A DNA stretch of 36,212 nucleotides from Gemmatimonadota bacterium (GCA_028874995.1 JAPPGM010000190.1:1-36212), one strand, 5' to 3'. Shown: positions 1-8,996, numbered from the stretch's first letter. Program-made: numbers and translations. The notes: generated from the letters alone by a model not told the origin.

Positions 1-201
1 ACGCGGCAGCTGGCGCCCGGGCCGGAAGGGGTGCCGATCGAGGTCTACTGCTTCGCGAACGACACGGCGTGGGCCAACTACGAGGGGTTCCAGGGGGACA
101 TCTTCGACCACCTGATCGCGATATTGCCCGAATTCGGGCTGAGGGCGTTTCAGGCGCCGGGCGGGAGTGACTTCAGGAAGGCGTTGGCGAGGGGGGCGTA
201 G
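1..201 (+). CDS. MscS-family mechanosensitive ion channel, C-terminal end (5' truncated)
   Basis: Frame 1 is open from the window edge to a TAG at 199-201, giving 66 residues. The residues resemble the soluble C-terminus of YbdG-like MscS channels: an IEVYCFANDT segment, then NYEGFQGDIFDHL and an ILPEFGLRAFQ-type strand ending in GSDF. In this family the region is the cytoplasmic alpha/beta domain that follows the pore-lining helix; the channel releases solutes on hypo-osmotic shock. The pore and membrane segments lie outside the window, so the call rests on the tail alone. It is followed by a 123-base gap before the propeller genes and appears to end its own unit. Confidence 0.68.
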   Translation, partial: TRQLAPGPEGVPIEVYCFANDTAWANYEGFQGDIFDHLIAILPEFGLRAFQAPGGSDFRKALARGA

Positions 202-324
202 GGGGCGGCGAGGTGTAGTGTGGCTTGATGCGGCGGCCACAGGGGGGGTTGGGTTGCATGGATGCGGCTGGGAGCCTACTTGTGTCGCGGTCCGCAGTCA
301 TGTTACCTACAACCGGAAGGTCGG

Positions 325-1467
325 ATGAAGCCCAGGCTTGGGCGGCTCCTCGTCTGCACGGGCCTACTCGCAGCGTCGCCTTGCGTCGCCACCGCCCAAG
401 TCGAGCAGTGGACCCTGGAGCGCACCGTCACGATTGGCGAAACGCTCGACGACCCGGAAACCGGACTGACCTGGGTTGGCGATGTCGTCGTCTTCGACGA
501 GCGCCTGTTCGTGGAGCAACCACGGGAGAGTTGCCTTCGCATCTTCTCCCTGGCGGGCGAGTTTCTTGGCGTCCTTGGCCGCGAAGGCGAAGGACCGGGC
601 GAGTTCGGTTATGTGAACGGTCTAGGCGTCCGCGACGGACTCCTGTGGGCGTGGGACAGCCTCCTCGGACGCGTGCAGTACTTCGACCCGGGAGGCGAAT
701 ACGTCTCCTCGTTGCGGATCCGCGGCCACCCCACGCTTCCCATCATCGGCCTTGAAGTACACGCGGTACTCGCGGATGGGTCCATGTTGGCCAGAAGCCT
801 GCGCGATGCCAGCCAGCAGGCAGCCTATCCCGATCGACCGGAACATGTGATTCGGCTTGACGAGCGTGGTTCGCTCCGGGACACCGTGTCGCTTCTTGTG
901 GGCTCTCCGAGCGTAGTGAGGCTCGGGACGACCAGCGGAGGAGGGGTCGGCTATACCATGTTGCCCGAATCCTACCGCTCACAGTTCAGCCCGCATGCGG
1001 ACGGGTCGGGGTTCGTGGTGCTTCACCGCGAGGCCGCCGAGAGCGCCGAGCCACACACGTTTCGCGTGATCCGGTTCGACGCCAGTGCGGATACCGTGTG
1101 GGAGCGCGACATTCAGTATGATCCGATTCCGGTCACTTCCGCGTGGCGGTTGCAACATCTGAAGGAGCGCGACGACTTGAGCGCGCCTATGCTGCGGGAG
1201 CTTTCGCGTGCCTATCGACGACTGGAGTTCTTTCCTCCCGTGCGGCAAGCAAAGGCCGGGGCGGATGGCACGACCTGGCTGCGCGTCCGCGCGGGCGTTG
1301 ATGCGTGGGAATGGGAGGTACTGGATCCGTCCGGCCGTCCCATTGCACGCGTTGGGGGGTCACCGCAAGGCTGGTTGAAGTGGGCGGGCACTGACGCACT
1401 ATGGTTCCTTGAGCATGACGAGTTTGATGTTCCGTACTTGGTTCGATACGCCATCCGGCGGTCGTGA
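325..1467 (+). CDS. Secreted 6-bladed beta-propeller protein (copy 1)
   Basis: A 380-residue protein. The start at 325 is chosen because GGAAGG lies at 315-320 and the product begins with a clean Sec signal peptide (MKPRLGRLLVCTGLLAAS, cleaved near ATAQ); an ATG 63 bases upstream would bury this signal. The mature part has repeated beta-strand blades, with GREGEGPGEF near residue 90. That motif is typical of the 6-bladed beta-propeller family common in Gemmatimonadota and Bacteroidota. No enzyme active site is visible and the ligand is unknown. It is strongly similar along its whole length to the next gene, for example WTLERT(V/I)TIG near the start and DEF(D)VPYLVRYAIRR at the end, so the two arose by duplication. 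Family assignment is fairly sure; function is unknown. Confidence 0.75.
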   Translation: MKPRLGRLLVCTGLLAASPCVATAQVEQWTLERTVTIGETLDDPETGLTWVGDVVVFDERLFVEQPRESCLRIFSLAGEFLGVLGREGEGPGEFGYVNGLGVRDGLLWAWDSLLGRVQYFDPGGEYVSSLRIRGHPTLPIIGLEVHAVLADGSMLARSLRDASQQAAYPDRPEHVIRLDERGSLRDTVSLLVGSPSVVRLGTTSGGGVGYTMLPESYRSQFSPHADGSGFVVLHREAAESAEPHTFRVIRFDASADTVWERDIQYDPIPVTSAWRLQHLKERDDLSAPMLRELSRAYRRLEFFPPVRQAKAGADGTTWLRVRAGVDAWEWEVLDPSGRPIARVGGSPQGWLKWAGTDALWFLEHDEFDVPYLVRYAIRRS

Positions 1468-1559
1468 GCGGCCCACCGGTGGCTTCGAAGCGACTACCGA
1501 CCACCCAGAACAAGAATATGAGATTGCCGCCGGTAGTCGCCTCCTTGTTCGATGCCAAC

Positions 1560-2744
1560 ATGCGGCAGTATGGTGCCATCGGTCGATGGCCCTGGAAGCG
1601 AGCCGTTCTGGCCTTCTTCTGCGCCGCCGTCCCCTTCCCGGCCTCGGGACAGCTGGAGCGGTGGACGCTCGAGCGTACCATTACCATCGGTGATGCGTTG
1701 GGCTCGGAAGCGGGACTCACCCGGGTGGGAGAGGTGATCGTCCGGGACAACCGGCTGATCGTGGCTCAACCGCAGGAGCGGCGGCTCCGGGTCTTCTCCC
1801 TCACCGGAGATTTCCTCGGATTCATCGGTCGCGCCGGAGAAGGGCCGGGGGAGTTCAGGGAGGTAGGCGGCATGGGCCTGCTGGCGGACGGCCGGTTGTG
1901 GGTCCACGATCCCCTGTTGCGACGCATCCAGTACTTTGACCTCGAGGGCCGTGTCGTGTCGACGGAGCGGGTCAGGGGTCACCCGGCGTTGCGTGGACGA
2001 GTGAGCGTGCGAGGACTTCTCGAGGATGAGTCCCAGCTCGTCAAGTACTCGGCATCGACGGGCGAGCTGGCCGAGACTCCGCAGCTGCCGGAGGTATTGG
2101 TCCGGTTCGAAGAGGACGGGCAGCCGCCGGACACGGTGGCCATGATCGTCGGGCGCAGCAACATCTTGCAGCTGTCCGACGGCAGCGCGGGTGTGAGGGT
2201 TCTCACGTTTCATCCGCTGTCGTACCGCTCGCGTCTTTCGGTCAGCCGGGACGGGTCGGGGTTCGTCGTCGTTCACCGGACCGGTGCCACGAGTGCCGAA
2301 CGACACACCTTCAGCGTGATCGCGTTCGATGCCCGGGCGGACACCGCGTGGGTGCGGGAGGTCCCGTACGATCCAATCCGTATTCCCGAAGGGTGGCGGG
2401 AACGGCGTGTGGAGGAGAGGGTTCGCAACCCCAACGGCCTCCACCCCAGTGTTTCCGAACGACAGTTTCGGAAAGTGTTGGAGCGTGCCTATGGCAGCGT
2501 GGGTTTCTTCCCTCCCGTTGGCGGCACCGTACGGGCTGCGGCGGAAGGCACGACCTGGGTGCTGGTGCGTACGGGCGTTGAGTCGTCAGTGTGGGAAGTG
2601 CTGGACGAATCCGGTCGTTCGGTTGCGCGCGTCGATCGTCCGCGAGGCAGCATAAGGTGGGTCGGCACGGAGTCGGTGTGGGCCACCGAGCGAGACGAAT
2701 TCGACATCCCGTACCTGGTTCGATATGTCATCCGCCGTCCCTGA
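1560..2744 (+). CDS. Secreted 6-bladed beta-propeller protein (copy 2)
   Basis: 394 residues from the ATG at 1560. The frame is open from a GTG at 1464 that overlaps the previous stop (GTGA), and another ATG lies at 1518. None has a convincing ribosome site. I prefer 1560 because it yields a normal signal peptide: WPWKR, a hydrophobic AVLAFFCAAVPF core and ASGQ cleavage. The mature protein repeats the organisation of copy 1: RWTLERTITIG, then GRAGEGPGEF, then YFDLEG, and the same DEFDIPYLVRYVIRRP terminus. It is probably periplasmic or surface exposed and co-transcribed with its neighbours. Ligand and role are unknown; the start is the main uncertainty. Confidence 0.72.
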   Translation: MRQYGAIGRWPWKRAVLAFFCAAVPFPASGQLERWTLERTITIGDALGSEAGLTRVGEVIVRDNRLIVAQPQERRLRVFSLTGDFLGFIGRAGEGPGEFREVGGMGLLADGRLWVHDPLLRRIQYFDLEGRVVSTERVRGHPALRGRVSVRGLLEDESQLVKYSASTGELAETPQLPEVLVRFEEDGQPPDTVAMIVGRSNILQLSDGSAGVRVLTFHPLSYRSRLSVSRDGSGFVVVHRTGATSAERHTFSVIAFDARADTAWVREVPYDPIRIPEGWRERRVEERVRNPNGLHPSVSERQFRKVLERAYGSVGFFPPVGGTVRAAAEGTTWVLVRTGVESSVWEVLDESGRSVARVDRPRGSIRWVGTESVWATERDEFDIPYLVRYVIRRP

Positions 2745-4047
2745 CCGGCCCCGTGCCCGCGTGCTCAGTCGGCGCGCCTTCACGCGTGCCATGGCGCTGG
2801 TAGCCTTCGGCGGTGTCGCGCGACCGGCATCCCCTCGTGTTCGTAGGCCGAGCCCCTATTGCGATGACATGACCGTACAGTGCAAAGGAGATGCGCGTTC
2901 ACCGCTGGGGGTCGGCCAGGAGCCCCTCCTGCGCGGAGAAGTCGATTGGGTCATCGGGGGTGTTCTGGACGGTGATCCGGCATATCTGTTCGACGATGTG
3001 GAAGCGCTTGCGCAGGACGCTGAAGGCCGTGTTTACGTCGCCGACTCAGGATCCCTCACGGTGCGTGTCTTCGAGCAACGCGGCAGCCACCTCTACAGTA
3101 TCGGCGGACCGGGGGAGGGCCCTGGCGAGTTCAGGATACCGCGCCTTTGCGGATTGGCGTTCGATCCGGACGGCCGCCTCTGGGTGAATCAGTTGATTTC
3201 CTTCGAAATCTTCGACGTGGGGGCTGATGGCGGGGCCTACTTCGGATCTTTCGCCGTCCGCGACGCCGCTACGGCGGCGCTTTGCGGCAGTCCGATGTTC
3301 GCCGGACCGACGGGCATTACGGTTCCGCGCAGGGGGATGAGCACCTTCGGAGGGAAGAACGAGCATGTTCAGGTGACAATGGACGGCAAAGTATCGGGTC
3401 GAGTGGGGAACTTTCGCACTCCTCCGGATTTCGGAGAATGGGAATGGCCCACCCTGGTGGTACGGTCTCCGGGTGAGGGGACTCGGCCGAACATCTTCCG
3501 CCCGCCGTTTGCGGCAAGAATCCTTGTGGCCAACGCTCCGGACGGTGGTTTCGCCACGGCCTTTTCGCCGGTCTACGATATTGGCGTTCATGGGCCGGAT
3601 GGCACCGAAACGACCAGGTTGCGGCGCGAACAACTCGGGCCCGTGATCACCGACGCGGAAGCACGTGAAGGGTACGAAGAGCTCGGGAGGCGCCGCGACT
3701 CGTATGGGGACGGGGTTACGACCTGGCCTGAGCTGGTGGAGTTTCCGGACGACTACCGAATTCCGGAGAGGAAGCCCGTGATTTACCGAATGTGGTACGA
3801 CGACGACGGTCGCCTGTGGGTCTGCCTGTGGCCGACGGAAGGCGACACCATGCATCGGGCCCATGTGTACGATGGGGATGGCGTGTTCCTCCATGAAGCC
3901 GAGTGGCCGCGGGGGATCACCATCTGGTATGGCGGGTTGCGGGGCGACGTGGCCGTGGGAGTGCGGAAAGTGGAATTCGACGTGGAGCAGGTAGTCCGGC
4001 TGCGATTCCGGCCCCATCCCGTCCCCTCCCCACCCGGGTTGGTTTAG
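2725..4047 (+). CDS. Beta-propeller protein with Tat-like signal (third in tandem)
   Basis: 440 residues. The ATG at 2725 lies inside the end of copy 2 (20-nt overlap); an in-frame GTG at 2761 is an alternative. The N-terminus carries SRRAFTR followed by a hydrophobic AMALVAFGGVA stretch. This fits a twin-arginine signal, so the protein may be exported folded. The body contains GGPGEGPGEF, and blade-like repeats of the type DPDGRLWVN and DDDGRLWVC, as in 6-bladed propellers. It is much more diverged from the first two than they are from each other, and it has several cysteines (near YCDD, RLCG, ALCG and WVCLW) that could form disulfides or hold a cofactor. Function unknown; it is probably in the same transcript as the two genes before it. 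Confidence 0.7.
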   Translation: MSSAVPDRPRARVLSRRAFTRAMALVAFGGVARPASPRVRRPSPYCDDMTVQCKGDARSPLGVGQEPLLRGEVDWVIGGVLDGDPAYLFDDVEALAQDAEGRVYVADSGSLTVRVFEQRGSHLYSIGGPGEGPGEFRIPRLCGLAFDPDGRLWVNQLISFEIFDVGADGGAYFGSFAVRDAATAALCGSPMFAGPTGITVPRRGMSTFGGKNEHVQVTMDGKVSGRVGNFRTPPDFGEWEWPTLVVRSPGEGTRPNIFRPPFAARILVANAPDGGFATAFSPVYDIGVHGPDGTETTRLRREQLGPVITDAEAREGYEELGRRRDSYGDGVTTWPELVEFPDDYRIPERKPVIYRMWYDDDGRLWVCLWPTEGDTMHRAHVYDGDGVFLHEAEWPRGITIWYGGLRGDVAVGVRKVEFDVEQVVRLRFRPHPVPSPPGLV

Positions 4048-4058
4048 TCAAGTTGACT
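4046..4058. repeat. Short palindrome between convergent genes
   Basis: AGTCAA-G-TTGACT is a perfect 6-1-6 inverted repeat overlapping the stop of the third propeller gene, 30 bases from the stop of the convergent copper gene. It has no G+C-rich stem and no T-tract, so it is a poor intrinsic terminator. It could be a protein site or chance. Confidence 0.25.
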
Positions 4059-4087
4059 TAGTCCAGTGTCTCCGTCCCACACCGGTC

Positions 4088-5581
4088 TCAGCTCAGAGGC
4101 TGGGAAACCAGGTACGCCGTGACCGCCACGGCGACCACGCCGAGCAGCATTTCGACCATGGCCGGGCTCCGGATCAGCCCGAAACGGGGACTGCGCTCGA
4201 GCACGGGACGAACGAAGCGCCAGTTGTAGAATCCCAGCGCCAGCACCGCGGCCACCACCAGGTCCTTGACCAGCAGCGACCTCCCCCATGCGGTGGTCCA
4301 CAGATCGGAGAGCGACTCGACGTGGATCCACACCTTGACCGCGCCGGTGGCCAGCAGAAGTGCCACGGCCACCTGGGCAACCTTCGAAAACGCGCCAACC
4401 ATGCCGGCCAGTCCGGGCCCGGGCACCGCGTCCGCGCTCCCGTGCTCGCGCAGGGCCGGAAGTCCCGCCAGGAGAAGGCACGACAGGCCCCCGACCCAGC
4501 CCCCGGCAGCCACGACGTGCAGGTACGTGGCAACGGCGGACAGCGCACGCGGACTGTCGGCCCATCCGTGCCCGGAGAGGACCGGCACGACGGCGAGCAG
4601 GAGCGCACCCACGGCGACGATTCTCCACCCGGCGGCGCGCGCTCCGTCCTTGCCCGCAACCACCAGTCCGCCGGCGGCCACCAGTGCGGCCACGAACTGC
4701 AGCCACCAGCCCACCGCCCACGGCGACCCGGTAGCCACCGTGGCGAGGTTGGCGAGCAGGTTGTCCGGAAAGAAGACTGCGGACTGGTACAGCAGGCGGA
4801 TGGGCAGCGACCCCAGCAGGATTCCTAGCCCGAGGGCGGCAATGAGCGTCGTCCGGCGCGTGGCGTAGCTCACGACCTCCCGCGATTCCCCGGCCCTGTG
4901 TAGCCTGCCGAGCACCAGCAGCCGGAAGACCGTGGCGCCGAGCAGCGCCAGGAGCCCGAGATAGAACCCGAAGCGGACGAATGTGAGACCGAACGCGAAG
5001 CGGGACCCGGAGTCGCCGCCGACCGCCTGCTCGGTCGCCAAAGTGCCCGCGCCGCCCATTCGCTCTGCTGAATCCACCGGTGCCGTCGCCGCCTCAGGGG
5101 ACTCATCCGGCGTCTCGCCCATGGTGGGCTCCACCCGGAACCCGAATTCCCCCGAAAGTCCGTGACCGTCCGGTCCGGCGGTGGTCCACGCCACGATGTA
5201 GCCGCCCGGGCCCAACGGCCCGCTCAGTGGCAGGACGATTACGTCGTGCCGGTCATCGGCCAGGTATGCCAGTTTCCCCGCCCGCACGGGCGTCGCGTCG
5301 CGCAATGTGGCGCGTACCTCCACCGTGCTGAGCGCCAGCTGCACCTCGGTTGTGTAAGTGAGCGTGACCTGCGCCGGGGACTCGGACAGAACCGCGTCTT
5401 CGCCCGGATCGGAAGCCTTGAGTTCGGTGTGCAGGCAACCGAACCCGAGGATCGCGGGCAGCGCCAGGACCGTCAGGATACCACCGGCCCGGGCAGGGCG
5501 CGGAAGCTCTTCGACGCGCGAACGCCCGAAGCGCCGCCGCCGGACGTGCGGCCGCGGCGGGTTTCGAGCGGCCGCGGGCAT
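4088..5581 (-). CDS. CopC-CopD fusion copper protein
   Basis: 497 residues from an ATG at 5581, five bases after the stop of the upstream aminotransferase; longer starts would lie inside that gene. After a basic N-terminus and a hydrophobic export segment (about residues 33-48) comes a CopC domain (about 50-152). It has the expected N-terminal copper histidine (His51 in CLHTELKASDP) and the distal Asp138/His140 pair (DGHGLSGEFGF). A linker rich in Glu, Ala and Gly leads to about eight membrane helices of CopD type, including SGHGW and LHVVAAGGWVGGL. CopC binds copper in the periplasm and CopD is thought to move it across the inner membrane. The position is unusual in that the copper His lies two residues after a cysteine, not at the mature N-terminus. 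Copper import and resistance are both possible roles. Confidence 0.85.
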   Translation of the reverse strand: MPAAARNPPRPHVRRRRFGRSRVEELPRPARAGGILTVLALPAILGFGCLHTELKASDPGEDAVLSESPAQVTLTYTTEVQLALSTVEVRATLRDATPVRAGKLAYLADDRHDVIVLPLSGPLGPGGYIVAWTTAGPDGHGLSGEFGFRVEPTMGETPDESPEAATAPVDSAERMGGAGTLATEQAVGGDSGSRFAFGLTFVRFGFYLGLLALLGATVFRLLVLGRLHRAGESREVVSYATRRTTLIAALGLGILLGSLPIRLLYQSAVFFPDNLLANLATVATGSPWAVGWWLQFVAALVAAGGLVVAGKDGARAAGWRIVAVGALLLAVVPVLSGHGWADSPRALSAVATYLHVVAAGGWVGGLSCLLLAGLPALREHGSADAVPGPGLAGMVGAFSKVAQVAVALLLATGAVKVWIHVESLSDLWTTAWGRSLLVKDLVVAAVLALGFYNWRFVRPVLERSPRFGLIRSPAMVEMLLGVVAVAVTAYLVSQPLS

Positions 5582-5586
5582 CGCCC

Positions 5587-6921
5587 CTACGCCTCCGGCA
5601 ACCCGTGCTCGATCGCCCACTCCATGGCCTCGCTGAAGCGGTCGATCTCCTCCAGCGTCGTGTACACGCTCGGCGAGATCCGCAGTCCCGTGCACTCCTC
5701 ATGACCGATCGGGACGTTGATGATGCGGTGCTTGTCCCAGAGCCAGTTGCTGAGCGCCGCCGTGTCGAGTCCGTCGACGTGCACGTTGCCGATCCCGCAC
5801 GCGAAGCCCGGCTTCTGGCTGGTATTCAGGCTGACGCGGTCGTTCTCCAGAAGGCGGTTCGCCCAGTAGTCGCGCAGGTAGATCAGCCGCTCGGCCTTGC
5901 GCTCGGCGCCGATCCCCTGGTGGAAGGTCAGCGCCTCGCCGATGGCCAGGTAGTTGGCCGCGGGGTGCGTGCCGATCTCCTCGTACTTGCGGATGTCCTC
6001 GTCCATGCGGTCGGGCGCCGCCATGAGCGGCCAGATTTCGGCGATCTTCTCGCGGCGGACGTAGAGCAGTCCCGTTCCGTGGGGCGCGAAAAGCCATTTG
6101 TGCAGGCTGGTGGAGTAGTTGTCGCAGTCGAGGTCGCTCAGCTTGAAGGGGAAGTGGGCCAGCGCGTGCGCGCCGTCCACGATGACCGGGATGTCGTGCC
6201 TGCGCGCCATCCGCACGACCTCGCGGACGGGCAGGATCTGGCCCGTCAGGTTGATCATGTGGCACATGAGGATGAGGCGCGTCCGTTCCGTGATCGCCTC
6301 CTCGAAGCGGCGCACCACATCGGCCGGGTCCTCGGCCGGCACGGGCACCTTGATCTGCACCATCCTGATCCCCTCGCGGCGTTCCCGCTGCCGGAAGGTG
6401 GTCAGCATGCGCCCGTAGTCCTGCGTGGTCGTGAGGACCTCGTCGCCCGCCTCGAGGTCGTAGCCGAACTGGCAGGTCTGCAGCCCCTCGGACGCGTTGC
6501 GGGTGAAGGCCACCTCCTCGGTGTCCACACCCCACTCCCGGGCCATCCGGGCACGGACCCCCTCGCGCTGCGGCCCGAGGATCTTCCACATCGTGTAGGT
6601 GGGCGCCTCGTTTGAGTAGTCCAGGTGGCGCTTCATGGCGTCCTGCACGAACGAGGGCGACGGGCTGACGCCGCCGTTGTTGAGGTTGACCAGCGTACGG
6701 TCCACGGTGAACGCGCGGGCCACCTCGGCCCAGAAGTTCTCGTCGTCGGCGGTGTCGGCGGGCGATCCCGGATGTTTCGCCAGGTCGCGTGCGATGTCCA
6801 CCGCGCGGGAGTCGAATGCCGGCAGCTGGGACGCCCCGACGACCGCTGCGGCGGAGCCGAGGAATTCGCGGCGGTTGGGGGTGCGCGGGGTGGTGGCTGG
6901 TCTGGTCTTGCGGGTGCGCAT
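5587..6921 (-). CDS. Tat-exported PLP-dependent class V aminotransferase (isopenicillin N epimerase-like)
   Basis: 444 residues. The start at 6921 is preferred over an ATG 51 bases upstream because GGAG lies six bases before it. Residues 16-21 (NRREFL) followed by GSAAAVVGAS form a twin-arginine signal, so this PLP enzyme is expected outside the cytoplasm, loaded with cofactor before export. Class V fold features are present: NNGGVSPSP near the N-terminus, TRNASEGLQ for phosphate binding, an aspartate in VIVDGAHALAHFP for the pyridine nitrogen, and the Schiff-base lysine Lys275 in STSLHKWLFAPHG. The family includes CefD epimerase, cysteine desulfurases and kynureninase-like enzymes; the substrate cannot be read from the sequence. 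It is first in a two-gene minus operon with the copper protein. Confidence 0.86.
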   Translation of the reverse strand: MRTRKTRPATTPRTPNRREFLGSAAAVVGASQLPAFDSRAVDIARDLAKHPGSPADTADDENFWAEVARAFTVDRTLVNLNNGGVSPSPSFVQDAMKRHLDYSNEAPTYTMWKILGPQREGVRARMAREWGVDTEEVAFTRNASEGLQTCQFGYDLEAGDEVLTTTQDYGRMLTTFRQRERREGIRMVQIKVPVPAEDPADVVRRFEEAITERTRLILMCHMINLTGQILPVREVVRMARRHDIPVIVDGAHALAHFPFKLSDLDCDNYSTSLHKWLFAPHGTGLLYVRREKIAEIWPLMAAPDRMDEDIRKYEEIGTHPAANYLAIGEALTFHQGIGAERKAERLIYLRDYWANRLLENDRVSLNTSQKPGFACGIGNVHVDGLDTAALSNWLWDKHRIINVPIGHEECTGLRISPSVYTTLEEIDRFSEAMEWAIEHGLPEA

Positions 6922-7192
6922 CGTCTGCTCCGGTGTGGGGCTGGGCGGCGTTTGTCCGGGCGGCCGGGTCACCTCGGCGCTGACCTCCAGCGAAAGGCGC
7001 CGCCCACGACTTCCTGCGTTTCATCGTAGCGGGCGCGCGCCGGGAGGGGCAAGCGGGGTGGCGGGGGATTCCCCCACGGCGCTCCCGTGCTACAGTTTAG
7101 GGGCGCCGTGGCGAATCGCCTCACCCTTCGCTTCCAGCGGCGATCCCCGTCACGGACCACCCGCGTTTCCCATCTCCCTTCGCCCCCCCGCA
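6922..7192. promoter_or_regulatory. Divergent intergenic region (aminotransferase / rnz)
   Basis: 271 bases between divergent genes, so promoters for both must lie here. Towards rnz the best -10-like hexamer is TACAGT at 7091-7096, without a good -35. Towards the aminotransferase, TACGAT (minus strand, 7023-7028) is a weak match. I see no clear operator or terminator. Confidence 0.3.
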
Positions 7193-8104
7193 ATGATCAG
7201 AGTCCGCTTCCTGGGCACCGCCGCCGCGCGTCCGACCGTGAGCCGGAGTGTGTCCGCGATCGCCGTCCAGCGGGAGGGCGAATCGTTCCTGTGGGACTGC
7301 GGCGAGGGGACCCAGCGCCAGATAATGCGTTTCGGGACCGGTTTCTCCTTCTCCCACATCTTCATCACGCACACCCACGCGGACCACTTCCTCGGGCTGT
7401 CGGGCCTGCTGAGGACGATGAGCCTGCAGGGCAGGGAGGAAGGGATGAAGATATACGGGCCCGCCGGGACGGAGGCGGTCCTGCACGCGGCGGTGCGGCT
7501 GGGAGTGGAGCGACTCGCCTTTCCGGTCGAAGTAAGGGGACTCTCTCGGGGCGAGAGGGTGGACTTCGGAGATTGGGCGGTGCATGCCTTCCGCGCGGAC
7601 CATGGGGTTTCCGCGCTCGGGTACGCCCTGGTGGAGGAGGGGCGGCCGGGCCGATTCGACGTGGAGACCGCGAGGAAGCTGGGCATTCCCGAGGGTCCGC
7701 TCTTCGGCCGGTTGCACCGTGGCGAGTCGATCGAAGTCGACGGCAGGACGATTTCGCCGAACGAGGTGGTGGGCCCGCCACGCGCCGGACGCAAGGTCGT
7801 CTACAGCGGCGACACCCGGCCCACCGGCGCGGCCGTCGAGATGTCCATGCGCGCCGACCTCCTGATCCACGAGGCCACCTTCGGCAGCGGCGAGGCGAAG
7901 CGGGCCCGCGAGACGCGCCATTCCACCGCCGCCGAGGCTGCCTCGGTGGCTGTGCGGGCGAAGGTGCGGGACCTGGTGCTGACCCATGTGTCCGCCCGCT
8001 ACGCCGAGGCTCCCGCCCGGCTCGAGAAGGAGGCGGGAGCTGTATTTCCGGGGGCGCGGGTGGCACGGGACGGGCTCGAGGTGGAGATCGGCTACCGTGA
8101 CTGA
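7193..8104 (+). CDS. rnz: Ribonuclease Z
   Basis: 303 residues, the usual length for the short bacterial RNase Z (about 300-310). The ATG at 7193 gives MIRVRFLGTAAARPT, matching the family N-terminus; the frame is open further upstream but without homologous residues. The metallo-beta-lactamase zinc motif HTHADH is at residues 60-65 (His60, His62, Asp64, His65). The PxxPR-type exosite region, YSGDTRPT and HEATF(G) near residues 203-225, and a late HxS (LTHVSARY) supply the remaining ligands. The enzyme is a cytoplasmic endonuclease that removes 3' trailers from tRNA precursors. It starts the tyrA-aroA-cmk-rpsA run and overlaps tyrA by 8 nt. Confidence 0.95.
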   Translation: MIRVRFLGTAAARPTVSRSVSAIAVQREGESFLWDCGEGTQRQIMRFGTGFSFSHIFITHTHADHFLGLSGLLRTMSLQGREEGMKIYGPAGTEAVLHAAVRLGVERLAFPVEVRGLSRGERVDFGDWAVHAFRADHGVSALGYALVEEGRPGRFDVETARKLGIPEGPLFGRLHRGESIEVDGRTISPNEVVGPPRAGRKVVYSGDTRPTGAAVEMSMRADLLIHEATFGSGEAKRARETRHSTAAEAASVAVRAKVRDLVLTHVSARYAEAPARLEKEAGAVFPGARVARDGLEVEIGYRD

Positions 8105-8996
8105 GACCGCCGGGGTCGCCAACCCGGCCGCTTGGATCCGCTCGGTGACCGTCGTGGGTCTCGGCGTCATGGGCGGTTCGGTGGCGAAGGCGGTGGCGCG
8201 CCGGGCGCCCGCCGTGCCGGTCTTCGGCGTGGAGCCCGATACGGGGAGTGCTCGGGAGGCGGCGCGGGACGGTGTTCACCTCGCGGGGGACCTGGGTGAG
8301 TGCCGCCTGAATGGAGGCGTGGTGGTTTTCGCGGCTCCCCTCGACAAGACGGTCGCCCTGGTGCGGGAGACGGCGGCCGTATGGAGCAAGGCCGCGCTGG
8401 CCACCGATGTGGCGAGCCTGAAGGTGCCGGTGTTGGAGGCTGCGGGGCGGGGTGGGGGCGGTGGTGTCTTCGTGGGGGCGCACCCGATGTGCGGATCGGA
8501 GCGGTCGGGGTACGCGGCAGCCCGTGGGGACCTCTTCGAGGGTGCCAGGGTGTGGCTGTGCCCTGGGGATGGGGTGGGAGGGGGGGATGCTGCCGGGACT
8601 GCCGGTCGTGGGTCCGCCGCGGGTCGGGCCACAGCCTTCTGGAACCTGCTCGGCGCCAGGCCGGTGACGATCGCTGCGGAGCGCCACGATCGCCTGATGG
8701 CGTGGGCGAGTCACCTGCCGCAACTGCTGGGAAGTGCGCTGGCCGCCGCCCTGGACGAGGCGGGTGTGCGGCACGAAATGCTCGGCCCGGGCGGCACGGA
8801 CATGACGCGCCTTGCGGGCTCCAGTCCAGAGATGTGGTCGCCGGCGTTCGACGCCGCCGCGGCCGAGGACGCGCGTGCACTGCGATCCATGGAGGCACAA
8901 ATCGCGGGCTTGCGCCGCGCGCTGGAGAGGCGAGACATCGGAGCCGTCGAAGCAATCATGACACGGGGCAGACGGTGGACAGCCACGAAGGCATGA
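8097..8996 (+). CDS. tyrA: Prephenate dehydrogenase
   Basis: 299 residues from a GTG at 8097 that overlaps the rnz stop. The N-terminal Rossmann domain has VVGLGVMGGSVAKA (glycines at 21, 23 and 26). The family signature HPMCGSERSG follows near residues 125-134, and the C-terminal helical dimerisation domain contains the HDRLMAWASHLPQLL segment. It oxidatively decarboxylates prephenate (possibly arogenate) with NAD(P) in tyrosine synthesis. There is no chorismate mutase or ACT domain, so feedback regulation by tyrosine is not obvious. A glycine/alanine-rich loop around 8570-8630 looks like an insertion in a G-rich stretch. It overlaps aroA at its 3' end. Confidence 0.92.
   Translation: MTETAGVANPAAWIRSVTVVGLGVMGGSVAKAVARRAPAVPVFGVEPDTGSAREAARDGVHLAGDLGECRLNGGVVVFAAPLDKTVALVRETAAVWSKAALATDVASLKVPVLEAAGRGGGGGVFVGAHPMCGSERSGYAAARGDLFEGARVWLCPGDGVGGGDAAGTAGRGSAAGRATAFWNLLGARPVTIAAERHDRLMAWASHLPQLLGSALAAALDEAGVRHEMLGPGGTDMTRLAGSSPEMWSPAFDAAAAEDARALRSMEAQIAGLRRALERRDIGAVEAIMTRGRRWTATKA

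Noticed and set aside
8560-8640. Possible frameshift in the G-rich part of tyrA
   Set aside because: The frame resumes with conserved dehydrogenase sequence, so the stretch is a Gly/Ala-rich loop.
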